Source of the DNA: Cryomorphaceae bacterium
GTDB taxonomy: Bacteria > Bacteroidota > Bacteroidia > Flavobacteriales_D > Crocinitomicaceae
Assembly: GCA_021300505.1 (NCBI GenBank)
Contig: JAJTDQ010000004.1
Span: 1 to 42,226 of the forward strand
Reading direction: 5' to 3'
Length of the DNA stretch: 42,226 bases
The position numbers and the translations under genes are program-made. Below the pieces are notes generated by a model that saw only the letters and a program-made list of their open reading frames with translations, did not search any database and was not told where the DNA came from. Within the stretch, counting starts at the first letter, position 1. Each line of letters starts with the position of its first letter. Shown here piece by piece: positions 1 through 8,250 of this stretch.

Positions 1-14
1 ATTAATTCGGTCGC

Positions 15-548
15 ATGAAAAGCACGAAAGCAGCATCCCGTTACGCGAAAGCCTTACTTGAACTCGCCATCGAGAACAATAAGGTTGATGCCATTACGAA
101 AGACATGCAACATCTTGCAACTGTCTGCGCTGAGAATCCTGATTTTATCAAGTTTCTTAACTCTCCAGTAGTGCGTGCAGATAAGAAAATTTCGATTTTC
201 AGTGAGATCTTTGGTCAGTTTGATAAAATTACTACTCTCTTTGTGAACTTAATTTTCACGAATCGTCGTGAGTTTTTATTTGCTGAGATTGCACATTCTT
301 TCAATGATCAAATGAAAGCATACAAAGGCATTGTGCCTATCACAATTACGTCCGCTTCTCCACTCGCTGCATCGACGAAAGAATCCATTCTTTCAAAAAT
401 TCGTGGCTCCGTAAAAGGTGAATTGGAAATTAAAGAAGAAGTTGATGGTGAATTGATTGGTGGATTTATTGTGCGCATGGGCGACACACAAATTGATGCA
501 TCGATTTCAAATCAGCTCAACCACTTAAAACAACGATTAACAAAATAA
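15..548 (+). CDS. atpH: F1Fo ATP synthase subunit delta
   Basis: This is the F1 delta subunit (OSCP homologue), which joins the F1 head to the peripheral stator stalk. At 177 aa it has the usual family length. The helical N-terminal domain opens with SRYAKALLELA, a typical delta start, and the C-terminal half carries the GGFIVRMGDTQIDASISNQL region that is the most conserved part of the family. It is followed after 36 nt by atpA, the standard order. In the 14 nt before the start one frame reads a short tail ending in TGA that overlaps the ATG (ATGA). This could be the end of atpF, but too little is present to say. Confidence 0.95.
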   Translation: MKSTKAASRYAKALLELAIENNKVDAITKDMQHLATVCAENPDFIKFLNSPVVRADKKISIFSEIFGQFDKITTLFVNLIFTNRREFLFAEIAHSFNDQMKAYKGIVPITITSASPLAASTKESILSKIRGSVKGELEIKEEVDGELIGGFIVRMGDTQIDASISNQLNHLKQRLTK

Positions 549-584
549 TGCGCCTTAGGCGAAAATCAATAATTTGACATAGAC

Positions 585-2159
585 ATGGCAGATGTAAAAC
601 CAGCAGAAGTTTCTGCAATTTTAAGAGAGCAGCTTTCAGGATTTCGTTCCGAGGCTGAACTTCAAGAGGTAGGTACCGTACTTCAAGTAGGTGACGGAAT
701 TGCTCGTATTTACGGATTGAACGGTGTTCAGTACGGTGAGCTTATTGAGTTCGATGGTGGACTTCAAGGAATCGCATTGAACCTTGAAGAAGACAACGTA
801 GGGGCAGTATTGCTTGGACGATCTTCGGATGTAAAAGAAGGAGATACTGTAAAACGTCTCGGACGTATCGCATCGGTAAAAATCGGTGATGGTATGGTTG
901 GACGTGTTGTAGATACACTCGGTATGCCTATCGATGGTAAAGGACCAATCACAGGTGAACTTTATGAGATGCCAATTGAGCGCAAAGCGCCGGGGGTTAT
1001 CTTCCGTCAGCCGGTAACGGAGCCTCTTCAAACGGGTATCAAAGCGGTAGATGCGATGATTCCAATCGGACGTGGACAACGTGAGTTGATCATTGGTGAC
1101 CGTCAAACAGGGAAAACAACTGTTGCGATCGATACCATCATCAACCAACGTGAGTTCTACGATCGTGGTGAGCCTGTATTCTGTATCTATGTTGCGGTTG
1201 GACAAAAAGGTTCGACTGTAGCAGGTATCGTGAAGAAATTCGAAGATGCTGGTGCAATGGCCTACACAGTAGTTGTTGCGTCAAACGCGTCAGACCCTGC
1301 AACGATGCAGTTTTACGCGCCAATGACAGGTGCTGCAATCGGAGAGTTTTTCCGTGACTCAGGACGTCCTGCATTGATTGTTTATGATGACTTGTCAAAA
1401 CAAGCGGTAGCTTACCGTGAGGTTTCTTTGTTGCTTCGTCGTCCTCCAGGTCGTGAGGCTTACCCAGGTGACGTATTCTACCTTCACTCCAGATTATTAG
1501 AGCGTGCTGCGAAAATTATCTCTGATGATAAGATTGCTGCACAAATGAATGACTTGCCTGAATCATTGAAAGGTATCGTTAAAGGTGGAGGATCATTGAC
1601 GGCACTTCCGATCATTGAAACACAAGCGGGTGACGTTTCTGCCTATATTCCAACGAACGTAATTTCGATTACAGATGGACAGATCTTCTTGGAGTCTGAC
1701 TTGTTCAACTCTGGTATACGTCCAGCGATCAACGTAGGTATCTCTGTATCTCGCGTTGGAGGTTCGGCACAAATTAAGTCGATGAAGAAAGTTGCGGGTA
1801 CATTGAAACTTGACCAAGCACAATACCGTGAACTAGAAGCATTTGCGAAGTTTGGTTCTGACCTTGATGCTGCAACGAAATCAGTACTTGATAAAGGTGC
1901 ACGTAACGTGGAGATTTTGAAGCAACGTGAAGGAGATCCATTCCCAGTGGAAAAGCAAATTGCGATCATCTACCTAGGAACAAATGGTTTGCTACAACGC
2001 GTTCCAATTGCGAAAGTGAAAGAGTTTGAAAAAGAGTTCTTGAACTACCTCGATGCGAAACATGCAGATGTATTGGTTGCGCTTAAAGCAGGAAAATACA
2101 CGGATGAGATTACTGATACATTGAAGCGTGTTGGAAAAGAAATCGCAGAAAAATATTAA
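585..2159 (+). CDS. atpA: F1Fo ATP synthase subunit alpha
   Basis: This is the non-catalytic nucleotide-binding alpha subunit of the F1 hexamer. It is 524 aa, full length for the family. The Walker A motif GDRQTGKT lies at residues 171-178, and the alpha/beta family signature [17 protein letters not shown] is present. It starts at an ATG 36 nt after atpH and is followed by atpG. All parts (N-terminal beta barrel, nucleotide-binding core, C-terminal helical domain) are present with no frameshift. The long minus-strand open frames across this gene are reverse-strand shadows. Confidence 0.98.
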   Translation: MADVKPAEVSAILREQLSGFRSEAELQEVGTVLQVGDGIARIYGLNGVQYGELIEFDGGLQGIALNLEEDNVGAVLLGRSSDVKEGDTVKRLGRIASVKIGDGMVGRVVDTLGMPIDGKGPITGELYEMPIERKAPGVIFRQPVTEPLQTGIKAVDAMIPIGRGQRELIIGDRQTGKTTVAIDTIINQREFYDRGEPVFCIYVAVGQKGSTVAGIVKKFEDAGAMAYTVVVASNASDPATMQFYAPMTGAAIGEFFRDSGRPALIVYDDLSKQAVAYREVSLLLRRPPGREAYPGDVFYLHSRLLERAAKIISDDKIAAQMNDLPESLKGIVKGGGSLTALPIIETQAGDVSAYIPTNVISITDGQIFLESDLFNSGIRPAINVGISVSRVGGSAQIKSMKKVAGTLKLDQAQYRELEAFAKFGSDLDAATKSVLDKGARNVEILKQREGDPFPVEKQIAIIYLGTNGLLQRVPIAKVKEFEKEFLNYLDAKHADVLVALKAGKYTDEITDTLKRVGKEIAEKY

Positions 2160-2196
2160 TACGCATTGTCAATTTAATCATTGCCAATAAAGGGAT

Positions 2197-3072
2197 ATGC
2201 CAAGTCTTAAAGAAATACGAAACAGAATCCAGTCCGTGGGTTCAACCATGCAGATTACTTCAGCAATGAAGATGGTTTCTGCAGCAAAATTGAAGCGTGC
2301 TCAAGATGCGATTATGCAAATGCGCCCGTATTCAAACAAGCTGCAAGAAATCTTAAGTAACCTGAGTGCAACCTTGGACCTGTCTGAAAACGCCTATTCA
2401 GAAGCACGTGAAGTGAAAAAGACACTCGTTGTCGGAATCACATCGAACCGTGGTCTTTGTGGTGGATTCAACAACAACATCATCAAACGTGTAAACCATT
2501 TGGTGAATGAAGAGTTGAAAGGACAAGAGGTATCTGTTCTTTGTCTGGGCAAGAAAATTCGCGATACGTACAAGCGCTCGGATGCCTATTACATCAATGA
2601 CGTGCTTGCTCCGGTTGAAGATATCTTTAACCAGTTGTCTTTCGATAATGTAGCGATCATCGCTGCTGATTTGATGGAGCGTTTCAAGAAAAAAGAGTTC
2701 GACCGTGTGGTAGTTGTTTACAATCAATTCGTAAATGCTGCGTCACAAAATGTAATGACTGAACAACTTTTGCCGATCGTACCTACGGTACAAGAAGACC
2801 AAAGTTCAACAGGTGATTACATCTTCGAACCTTCAAAATCTGAGATCGTTGAAGAGTTAATCCCGAAATCACTGAAAATTCAGTTGTTCAAAGCAATCCT
2901 TGATTCGAACGCTGCTGAGCATGGTGCACGTATGACGGCCATGCACAAAGCAACGGACAACGCGAAAGACTTGCAAAAAAGCTTGAAGTTGAGTTACAAC
3001 AAAGCACGTCAAGCAGCCATTACGAACGAAATCCTCGAGATTGTTGGTGGTGCAGAAGCATTGAATGCATAA
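2197..3072 (+). CDS. atpG: F1Fo ATP synthase subunit gamma
   Basis: This is the central rotor stalk subunit of F1. It is 291 aa, normal for the family. The N-terminal helix has PSLKEIRNRIQSVGSTMQIT...AMKMVSAAKL and the C-terminal helix has the family signature around ARMTAMHKATDNA, the two coiled-coil arms that fill the alpha3beta3 cavity. It lies 37 nt after atpA and ends the visible operon. A hairpin terminator starts about 20 nt after the stop. atpD and atpC are therefore encoded elsewhere, as is common in Bacteroidota. Confidence 0.97.
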   Translation: MPSLKEIRNRIQSVGSTMQITSAMKMVSAAKLKRAQDAIMQMRPYSNKLQEILSNLSATLDLSENAYSEAREVKKTLVVGITSNRGLCGGFNNNIIKRVNHLVNEELKGQEVSVLCLGKKIRDTYKRSDAYYINDVLAPVEDIFNQLSFDNVAIIAADLMERFKKKEFDRVVVVYNQFVNAASQNVMTEQLLPIVPTVQEDQSSTGDYIFEPSKSEIVEELIPKSLKIQLFKAILDSNAAEHGARMTAMHKATDNAKDLQKSLKLSYNKARQAAITNEILEIVGGAEALNA

Positions 3073-3092
3073 GAATACGCAATAAAGATTTC

Positions 3093-3124
3093 AAAAGCGG
3101 TATCCTCAAGGTGCCGCTTTTTTT
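3093..3124 (+). terminator. Intrinsic terminator after atpG
   Basis: A hairpin with arms AAAAGCGGTA and TGCCGCTTTT (10 pairs including one G-T) and a 9-nt loop is followed by a T run. It lies 20 nt after the atpG stop. The flanking A run would make it work for the convergent hydrolase gene on the minus strand too. Confidence 0.85.
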
Positions 3125-3128
3125 GTTT

Positions 3129-3890
3129 CTACCGAAGACAGAAACTCAATACAGCATCTAGAAATTCCTCCGGCGCCTCGGCATGTACCCAGTGTCCAGC
3201 TCCTTGAATCGTCACCACTTGTGAGTCTGCGAAACGTTCCTCCAATGTTGAGATATCTTCATCCAGGATATACCCAGATAATTCACCCCGAATAAAGAGC
3301 GTAGGGAGCATGACTTCTTCGTCGGGTACTTTGGCTAGTATCTCACTCATCTTAGCCTCCACCACGGGCAAATTCATTCGCCAAGCCAATTGGCCTTTCT
3401 CCTTCCAATAGAGATTCTTCAAAATGAATTGACGGACTCCTTCAGAATCGATGTGTTGTCTTAAAATTGCTTCAGCCTCGCTTCGCACTTTAATGGTTTC
3501 CAAATCGATGGCATGCATCCCTCCAATGATGTGATCGTGGTGTTGCGGATAGGACTTCACACCGATATCCACCACAATCAATTTCTCGAGAAAAGACGCG
3601 TAACGCTGTGTAAAATGTATGGCTACCTTCCCTCCCATCGAATGTCCAAGTAAAATCACTTTCGACAACTGCAAAGAATCAAAAAGCTCCTTGAGATCTT
3701 CCGCCATTAAACCGTAAGAAAACTCATCGCTCCAAGGAGAATGTCCATGATTGCGTAAATCCACCAAGATGACCCGGTAGTATTCCGATAAACGCTTCGC
3801 ATGCGTCTGCCAATTGTCAGAAAAGCCAAACAAGCCGTGTAAGATGACCATTGGCTGGCCTTGACCCATTTCTCTGTAATACAATTCCAT
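3129..3890 (-). CDS. Alpha/beta hydrolase (YbfF-like)
   Basis: This is a soluble alpha/beta-hydrolase fold enzyme, probably an esterase/thioesterase of the YbfF type; the true substrate is not visible. It is 253 aa. The oxyanion region is LHGLFGF (residues 17-23), the nucleophile elbow GHSMGG has Ser84, and the catalytic His is in GAGHWVHAE (about His233). An acidic residue in the GYILDED segment probably completes the triad. There is no signal peptide. It lies 8 nt downstream of ysxC on the same strand, so it is probably co-transcribed. It ends next to the bidirectional terminator shared with atpG. Confidence 0.88.
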   Translation of the reverse strand: MELYYREMGQGQPMVILHGLFGFSDNWQTHAKRLSEYYRVILVDLRNHGHSPWSDEFSYGLMAEDLKELFDSLQLSKVILLGHSMGGKVAIHFTQRYASFLEKLIVVDIGVKSYPQHHDHIIGGMHAIDLETIKVRSEAEAILRQHIDSEGVRQFILKNLYWKEKGQLAWRMNLPVVEAKMSEILAKVPDEEVMLPTLFIRGELSGYILDEDISTLEERFADSQVVTIQGAGHWVHAEAPEEFLDAVLSFCLR

Positions 3891-3898
3891 GACGAAAT

Positions 3899-4501
3899 TT
3901 AATCTACGGAGTCGCTCATGATTGCCTCGATGTAGTTGAGGATCTTCTCCCGTCCGAAAGCAGATTCACTCGATGTTGTAAACACTGGGGGAAGTGCCTC
4001 CCAAGATTGCAGCATCACTTTTTTGTATTTTGCAAGGTTCTTCTGAAGCGCACTTGACGATAGTTTATCAATCTTCGTGAAGACCATCGAAAACGGAATC
4101 TCCTTCGATCCGCACCAGTTCATGAATTCTAAATCAATTTGCTGCGGTTCAAGACGGCTATCCAAAAGCACAAACACATTCATCAAAGGTCCACGCTTGG
4201 TGAGGTAATCCACGATGAATTTCTCCCACTTCTCGCGCTGCACCTTTGACGCTTTCGCATACCCATATCCTGGCAAATCGACCACGTACCATTGCTCATT
4301 GACAATAAAGTGATTGATGAGCTGTGTTTTCCCTGGTCGTCCTGACGTTTTCGCCAAATCCTTCCGCTCCATAAGCATATTGATCAACGAGCTTTTCCCC
4401 ACATTTGACCGCCCGATAAAGGCAAACTCTGGTTTCCCATCCGTAGGACAAAGGGTATGATTGGTATTCGAAATAACGAACGTTGCAGTTTTGATTTTCA
4501 T
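3899..4501 (-). CDS. ysxC: Ribosome biogenesis GTPase YsxC/EngB
   Basis: This is a small Era-type GTPase needed for late assembly of the 50S subunit. It is 200 aa, the family length. Motifs seen are G1 GRSNVGKSS (residues 30-38), the switch segment SGRPGKTQ, G3 DLPGYGYA (75-82) and G4 TKIDK. The ATG follows the promoter box at 4509-4516 by only 7 nt, so the leader is very short. It is the first gene of a two-gene unit with the alpha/beta hydrolase. Confidence 0.96.
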   Translation of the reverse strand: MKIKTATFVISNTNHTLCPTDGKPEFAFIGRSNVGKSSLINMLMERKDLAKTSGRPGKTQLINHFIVNEQWYVVDLPGYGYAKASKVQREKWEKFIVDYLTKRGPLMNVFVLLDSRLEPQQIDLEFMNWCGSKEIPFSMVFTKIDKLSSSALQKNLAKYKKVMLQSWEALPPVFTTSSESAFGREKILNYIEAIMSDSVD

Positions 4502-4508
4502 GATGGGG

Positions 4509-4516
4509 CAAAGATA
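4509..4516 (-). promoter_or_regulatory. -7 promoter box of ysxC
   Basis: On the minus strand this reads TATCTTTG, an exact match to the Bacteroidota -7 consensus TAnnTTTG, ending 7 nt before the ysxC ATG. I see no clear -33 TTG at the usual distance. The predicted start of transcription falls at or next to the start codon. Confidence 0.55.
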
Positions 4517-4581
4517 CGGATAATAAAAAATGAAGAGTGAAAAATTACCTTCCTCGCTCTTTGAGCTTTACAGAATAACAC

Positions 4582-4607
4582 CTTCTTCGCTCTTTGAGCT
4601 TCGAAGG
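4582..4607 (+). repeat. Dispersed repeat copy A
   Basis: This 26-nt core begins CTTCTTCGCTCTTTGAGC and ends TTCGAAGG. Nearly the same sequence occurs at 14388-14413 (minus), 15773-15798 and 18076-18101. A degenerate partial copy lies just before it at 4549-4569. All copies are intergenic. Confidence 0.85.
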
Positions 4608-4663
4608 TTAAAACATGGATTTATTCCTTACTCCATAAGCCGAAGGCGATCTATGCTCTATCA

Positions 4664-4679
4664 GTCAGCCGCGGCTGAC
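4664..4679. repeat. Perfect 16-nt palindrome
   Basis: GTCAGCCGCGGCTGAC is self-complementary along its whole length and sits between two copies of TCTATGYTCTATCAGTC. It resembles the GTCAGCT/AGCTGAC hairpin at 36295-36310. Function unknown; it could be a repetitive extragenic element. Confidence 0.6.
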
Positions 4680-4877
4680 GGTCTATGTTCTATCAGTCCG
4701 CAGCACGGGAAAATCGTAAGGACTTCCCTAAGCATTTCAAGCATTCCTTGACGTACAGGACTAAGAACTACACATTTAAAAAAGGATATTCATCTCTTCC
4801 TTATTTAAATGGGGCTTTTTTTTCTTGTCAATACTAAATCACTTTGAAAGTTTAACCTTATATTCATTGTGGCTACA

Positions 4878-5642
4878 ATGATGTCAAATTACAAACCAGC
4901 CCAAATGAAAGAAGAAACTACAGCAAAAGATATACAATCGCTAGTTGAAGATTCAACACCTGATTTGCGAATAAAAAGTGCCAATTTATTGGCGCATCCA
5001 GATTCACGCTTGGATACAATGGATAAAAAATTTCATCCGCTGAATGATGAAAGTATTCCTTATCGCGACATGTTCGATGCTTCAACGAAAAAAGAAAGTA
5101 TTCATCGGTTAATTGAAAGGTTAGATGTAACAAGGAGTTTACGCTACCAACGCACCCTTGAAGACACGTATTGCAATGTGTATTCTTACGATTTTTGCTA
5201 CTTCTCAAAAGTTTATTTGCCCACAGTTTGGTGGACAGACGAATCGCTTGAAAAAATACTCAATGGGCAAGAAGTGATTCCTGTTTTTGAAGATACGGTT
5301 GAACGTATATACTCTAGTGCGATACATGATTGGTTTTTAGAGTGGGGAGCTTGTTTTGGATGGAAACGAATGACAAATCTCGACGAAATACAACAAAAAG
5401 TAAATGAAGAGGGAGGAATTGGGATGATCTGTGCAAAAAGAAAAATCAAAGGACTTTCTGGCCACATCGTACCTATCGTTCCTGAAACGAATGAAAAAAA
5501 AGCCTATCGAGAAAATGGCGTTGTGGTTTATCCATTGCAATCGCAAGCAGGAAAACGGAATTACAACTATTTTTCAAAAGCACGAAAAGACTGGTGGAAT
5601 CATGAGCGCTATTCCTCTCATGTTTTTTACTATCATGATTAA
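4878..5642 (+). CDS. Putative papain-like amidase (NlpC/P60/CHAP)
   Basis: I do not recognise this gene by name. The C-terminal two thirds look like a papain-fold cysteine peptidase/amidase of the NlpC/P60-CHAP type: TYCNVYSYD with a candidate catalytic Cys99, SGHIVPIVPE with candidate His196, then a QAG segment also seen in phage and secreted peptidoglycan amidases. The N-terminal ~75 residues are polar and unassigned. There is no signal peptide or membrane segment, so it acts in the cytoplasm, after lysis, or through an injection machine. An in-frame GTG lies at 4869, but the tandem ATGs at 4878/4881 look more likely. It is followed after 52 nt by the ligase-like gene and is probably co-transcribed with it. 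Fold assignment is by eye. Confidence 0.6.
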   Translation: MMSNYKPAQMKEETTAKDIQSLVEDSTPDLRIKSANLLAHPDSRLDTMDKKFHPLNDESIPYRDMFDASTKKESIHRLIERLDVTRSLRYQRTLEDTYCNVYSYDFCYFSKVYLPTVWWTDESLEKILNGQEVIPVFEDTVERIYSSAIHDWFLEWGACFGWKRMTNLDEIQQKVNEEGGIGMICAKRKIKGLSGHIVPIVPETNEKKAYRENGVVVYPLQSQAGKRNYNYFSKARKDWWNHERYSSHVFYYHD

Positions 5643-5694
5643 GCAAAAACTATTCAGTCAAACCCTTATACACCTTAACAAGCCAATAAATTAG

Positions 5695-7191
5695 ATGGAA
5701 ATAAGTCAGAAAAATAACTATTACTGGGGAATTGGATTAGAAAACGAAACCTACATGCAATTCGAAGAATCCTTACTAGTTTCTGGTGCATTTATTCAGG
5801 AAAAAATTGGCCGTGAACGCTATAGTATCGATTATCGCAAGTGCTATAAATCAGGTAATCTTGCGCTTGTTTTAGAAAGTTTAGATAAGGATAAAAATTT
5901 CAAAATAAGTCGAATGATCAACAGTCATTCACTCGACAAACTTGACATAAACTATCAGCACAAGACATTGGCATTTACAAAACCATTGATTGATAATCCT
6001 GAATATCTTGGCAAATCAATTCTCGAAGTGTTTCTGGAAGACCAGCCATACAATATTCAAAGTATGCTGACACAGAAGAACAATCCAATGGGATCGGTAA
6101 ATTTTGATGGTGATTCGATTGAATTTGTTACTAAATACTTTGAAAACAGAACAATTTCAGATGCTTGTGAGGAATTAAAAGCGACCAAGAAGCTTTTCAT
6201 CGATAAAATAAACCAGTCATCTGTTCTACCTGAAAAGTTAAACTTTCCCAAGTACAACATAGGTCTTAACATGTTTATGTCTAATCAGGAAAACATTGTT
6301 TTATTCAATAATGGAACTTACCATTTTCACATTACGTTGCCTACATTGACAGAAAACAGTAGAATCGTTGATTATCCTAAATTCGACGAAACACATTCCA
6401 ACGCCATATATTTACTGCAGTGGTTTGAGCCATTTTTCATTGCGACATTGGGAAGCCCAGATATCATGGCCACAATCAGCAAAAGGTATCAACTGAACGA
6501 AACTTTCGCGCTCGGTTCGATGCGAAATGTCATGTCTCGTTATACGGGCGTTGGTACGTTCAATAAAGCGATGTCAAAAGGAAAGATTCTTACTTATCAA
6601 GTAGAAGAATTTAGAAAACTCTTAAAGTTCAACAAAGAAGAAAATATTTGGTGGCGCGATCAAGTCGAATTGGCCTTGGGTTACGAATTACTTTCAGATA
6701 TCGGACTTGATTTTAACCAGGAAAAAATGTACCAAAGTGGCTTTGAATTTAGAAGCTTTGATGAATTTCCTGCCAGTTATTTAAACGATGTTCTTCTAGC
6801 AATTGTCTTAATTTGTGAGCATTCATTAAATCTTCAAAATGTAATGTGGGGACATGACAGTATCGTTTGGAATAATTTAGTTTTCAAATCGTTAAAAAAC
6901 GGTTTTCAAACTGAAATGAATGAAGAAGAAAAGACAGAGTTACTAGACTTATTGCAACTTATAGATCCCTCCGATGCGAATGCTAAAGAACTCAAAAATG
7001 AATTTGATGACATCGTATTATTGGATAAATTTTTCTTTAAAATTTTAGCCGTGCTGCATGACAAATACAAAGACAACAACACGTGTGTCGATGCCATGCA
7101 TGGTGGAAAAACAACTTCACCACCGAAATGGGATAATTTTAATCAATACCAAGTAGAACAACATCAACAACAAATTGAAGGTGTGCACTAG
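5695..7191 (+). CDS. Putative GCS-like carboxylate-amine ligase
   Basis: Unrecognised 498-aa soluble protein. The N terminus WGIGLENETYM (Glu16, Glu18) resembles the metal-binding first strand of glutamate-cysteine ligase/glutamine synthetase-type enzymes. Later segments keep the same order: GTYHFHITLP (207-216, with His210 and His212), a WFEPFFIATLGSP helix (243-255) and FEFRSFDEFP (350-359, with Arg353). That pattern fits an ATP-dependent amidoligase joining a carboxylate to an amine; the substrate is unknown. The His/Gln-rich tail is low complexity. It lies 52 nt after the putative amidase, so a ligase-hydrolase pair is plausible. If a profile search rejects the GCS fold, it is simply a conserved hypothetical. 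Confidence 0.55.
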   Translation: MEISQKNNYYWGIGLENETYMQFEESLLVSGAFIQEKIGRERYSIDYRKCYKSGNLALVLESLDKDKNFKISRMINSHSLDKLDINYQHKTLAFTKPLIDNPEYLGKSILEVFLEDQPYNIQSMLTQKNNPMGSVNFDGDSIEFVTKYFENRTISDACEELKATKKLFIDKINQSSVLPEKLNFPKYNIGLNMFMSNQENIVLFNNGTYHFHITLPTLTENSRIVDYPKFDETHSNAIYLLQWFEPFFIATLGSPDIMATISKRYQLNETFALGSMRNVMSRYTGVGTFNKAMSKGKILTYQVEEFRKLLKFNKEENIWWRDQVELALGYELLSDIGLDFNQEKMYQSGFEFRSFDEFPASYLNDVLLAIVLICEHSLNLQNVMWGHDSIVWNNLVFKSLKNGFQTEMNEEEKTELLDLLQLIDPSDANAKELKNEFDDIVLLDKFFFKILAVLHDKYKDNNTCVDAMHGGKTTSPPKWDNFNQYQVEQHQQQIEGVH

Positions 7192-7208
7192 TAAAATTGA
7201 AGTAAAAA

Positions 7209-7319
7209 TTGGCCTTTTATAAAGACGTTAATCACTATATTCGTTTTGCTCAACGAAGCCATCAACTAAAACTAAAAAAGTTAGAACAACGTTTAAATAA
7301 AATATATGGTAACAGCTAG
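7209..7319 (+). CDS. Possible 36-codon small ORF or gene remnant
   Basis: A short open frame from a TTG overlaps the start of the next gene. It encodes a strongly basic, amphipathic-looking peptide (FYKDVNHYIRFAQRS then a Lys/Leu/Gln-rich helix). The composition looks protein-like, but there is no ATG and no clear ribosome binding site. It may be a decayed C-terminal fragment or chance. Confidence 0.15.
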   Translation: MAFYKDVNHYIRFAQRSHQLKLKKLEQRLNKIYGNS

Positions 7320-8139
7320 AGATTACAACTACCCACTAGGAATTATTGGCGGATACTTCAATGGTAGAGCAGTCCAACCATTCTCGGATTACTTAAGAGA
7401 CTATCATGTTCACTTTATGCGATATCTATACTATTTGTGTATACTGAATGCGGAAGGAGAATATCCTGTCGAAATGACCGTTGAGGAAATACACGATGCT
7501 TTCGAAAAGAATAAAGGAAAAAATTGTAAACCTAGAATAAGGAAGATATTAATAGGCGAAGCTCCGCCACCTAACCCTCTTAATTTTTTTTACAACCCAT
7601 CTCCTTTAAGATGGAATGTTGCTACAGGTACTCCAACAAGAGGCCAAGGATGGACAAGTTCCATAAAAAATACTTTATTCCCGGGAATGGTTTTTCCAAA
7701 TACTGTTTCATTTCTACAAGCATGTGCAAGAGAAGGCTTTTTACTTCTAGACCTATTTCCATATGCAATTAGTTATACCGGTAGAAACAATGCAACTTAT
7801 AGGGAAGCGATTATAAGCGCTTGGGGAGCTGGACCTGCGCCATACCCACACAACATTATTAATACATTGAATTATCTACTTTGTTGCATTCAAAATAATA
7901 TAGCGGTTGGGCTTGCGCTTACTAGTTTTGGAACATTAATTTTAAATGATATTGGTGCTGTTGGTGTTTTCAATGCTTGGTGTTTGGCCAATGGTATTAC
8001 ACTGAATCCCCCTGGACCAATTGACCAAATTAGAGTTGCTCCGCCACCCGTTCCTAACGCATCAAATTTCTTAAGAATTTGCCACAGGTGGCCAATGCTT
8101 TCTCCGTGTCCCATTTTATTGAATCAAGCTGGATTTTAA
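7306..8139 (+). CDS. Hypothetical protein, possible UDG-like fold
   Basis: Unrecognised 277-aa protein, unusually rich in Pro, Asn, Tyr and aromatic residues. Residues 79-87 (RKILIGEAPP) look like the first strand and active-site loop of uracil-DNA glycosylase-superfamily proteins (GEAPG in family 4). A hydrophobic strand FLLLDLFPYA follows at 145-154. I cannot find the C-terminal HPS-type motif, so any glycosylase activity is doubtful. There is no signal peptide and no clear membrane span. It lies 114 nt after the ligase-like gene, and a cassette-like palindromic element follows its stop. It may therefore have been acquired separately from the genes on either side. Confidence 0.55.
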   Translation: MVTARDYNYPLGIIGGYFNGRAVQPFSDYLRDYHVHFMRYLYYLCILNAEGEYPVEMTVEEIHDAFEKNKGKNCKPRIRKILIGEAPPPNPLNFFYNPSPLRWNVATGTPTRGQGWTSSIKNTLFPGMVFPNTVSFLQACAREGFLLLDLFPYAISYTGRNNATYREAIISAWGAGPAPYPHNIINTLNYLLCCIQNNIAVGLALTSFGTLILNDIGAVGVFNAWCLANGITLNPPGPIDQIRVAPPPVPNASNFLRICHRWPMLSPCPILLNQAGF

Positions 8140-8153
8140 CTCCAAATCTTATC

Positions 8154-8240
8154 ATAACAGCCTACAAGCGCCATAGCCCTGACGCAGCCGCAACACAAGG
8201 CAACATTGCCTACACGCAATCCGATAACGGCTAGTTAAAC
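8154..8240. repeat. attC-like imperfect palindrome (cassette boundary?)
   Basis: Outer arms TAACAGCC (8155-8162) and GGCTAGTTA (8229-8237) are complementary except for one unpaired A. An inner hairpin AGGCAACATTGCCT lies at 8198-8211. The 3' end GTTAAAC fits the integron R' pattern GTTRRRY, but the 5' end does not fit RYYYAAC. The 5' ATAACAGC...CAAG motif recurs at 10140-10155 after the next gene. This sits in the 111-nt gap between two accessory genes. Confidence 0.45.
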
Positions 8241-8250
8241 TTATAATAAA

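Larger units (their letters stand above)
4502..4877. other. Gene-free spacer with repeats and palindrome
   Basis: About 375 nt without a believable gene. It holds two tandem pieces of the dispersed repeat (4549-4569 and 4582-4607), a direct repeat TCTATGYTCTATCAGTC at 4650-4666 and 4682-4698, and between them a perfect 16-nt palindrome GTCAGCCGCGGCTGAC (4664-4679). A 73-aa open frame across it is made of repeat sequence and is not supported as a gene. No good promoter box was found for the gene that follows. Confidence 0.7.

Noticed and set aside
1-18. 3' end of atpF
   Set aside because: Only five codons before a TGA overlapping the atpH start; the frame could be chance.
4530-4751. 73-aa plus-strand open frame after ysxC
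   Set aside because: It is translated from dispersed repeats and a palindrome; there is no protein-like composition or ribosome binding site.
5431-5694. 87-aa open frame overlapping the end of the amidase-like gene and ending right before the ligase-like gene
   Set aside because: Most of it overlaps the larger gene in another frame, and its composition is that of a shifted frame.
8154-8240. True integron attC site
   Set aside because: Only the 3' GTTAAAC fits the consensus; the 5' side does not fit RYYYAAC and no integrase is in the window. It is kept as attC-like only.
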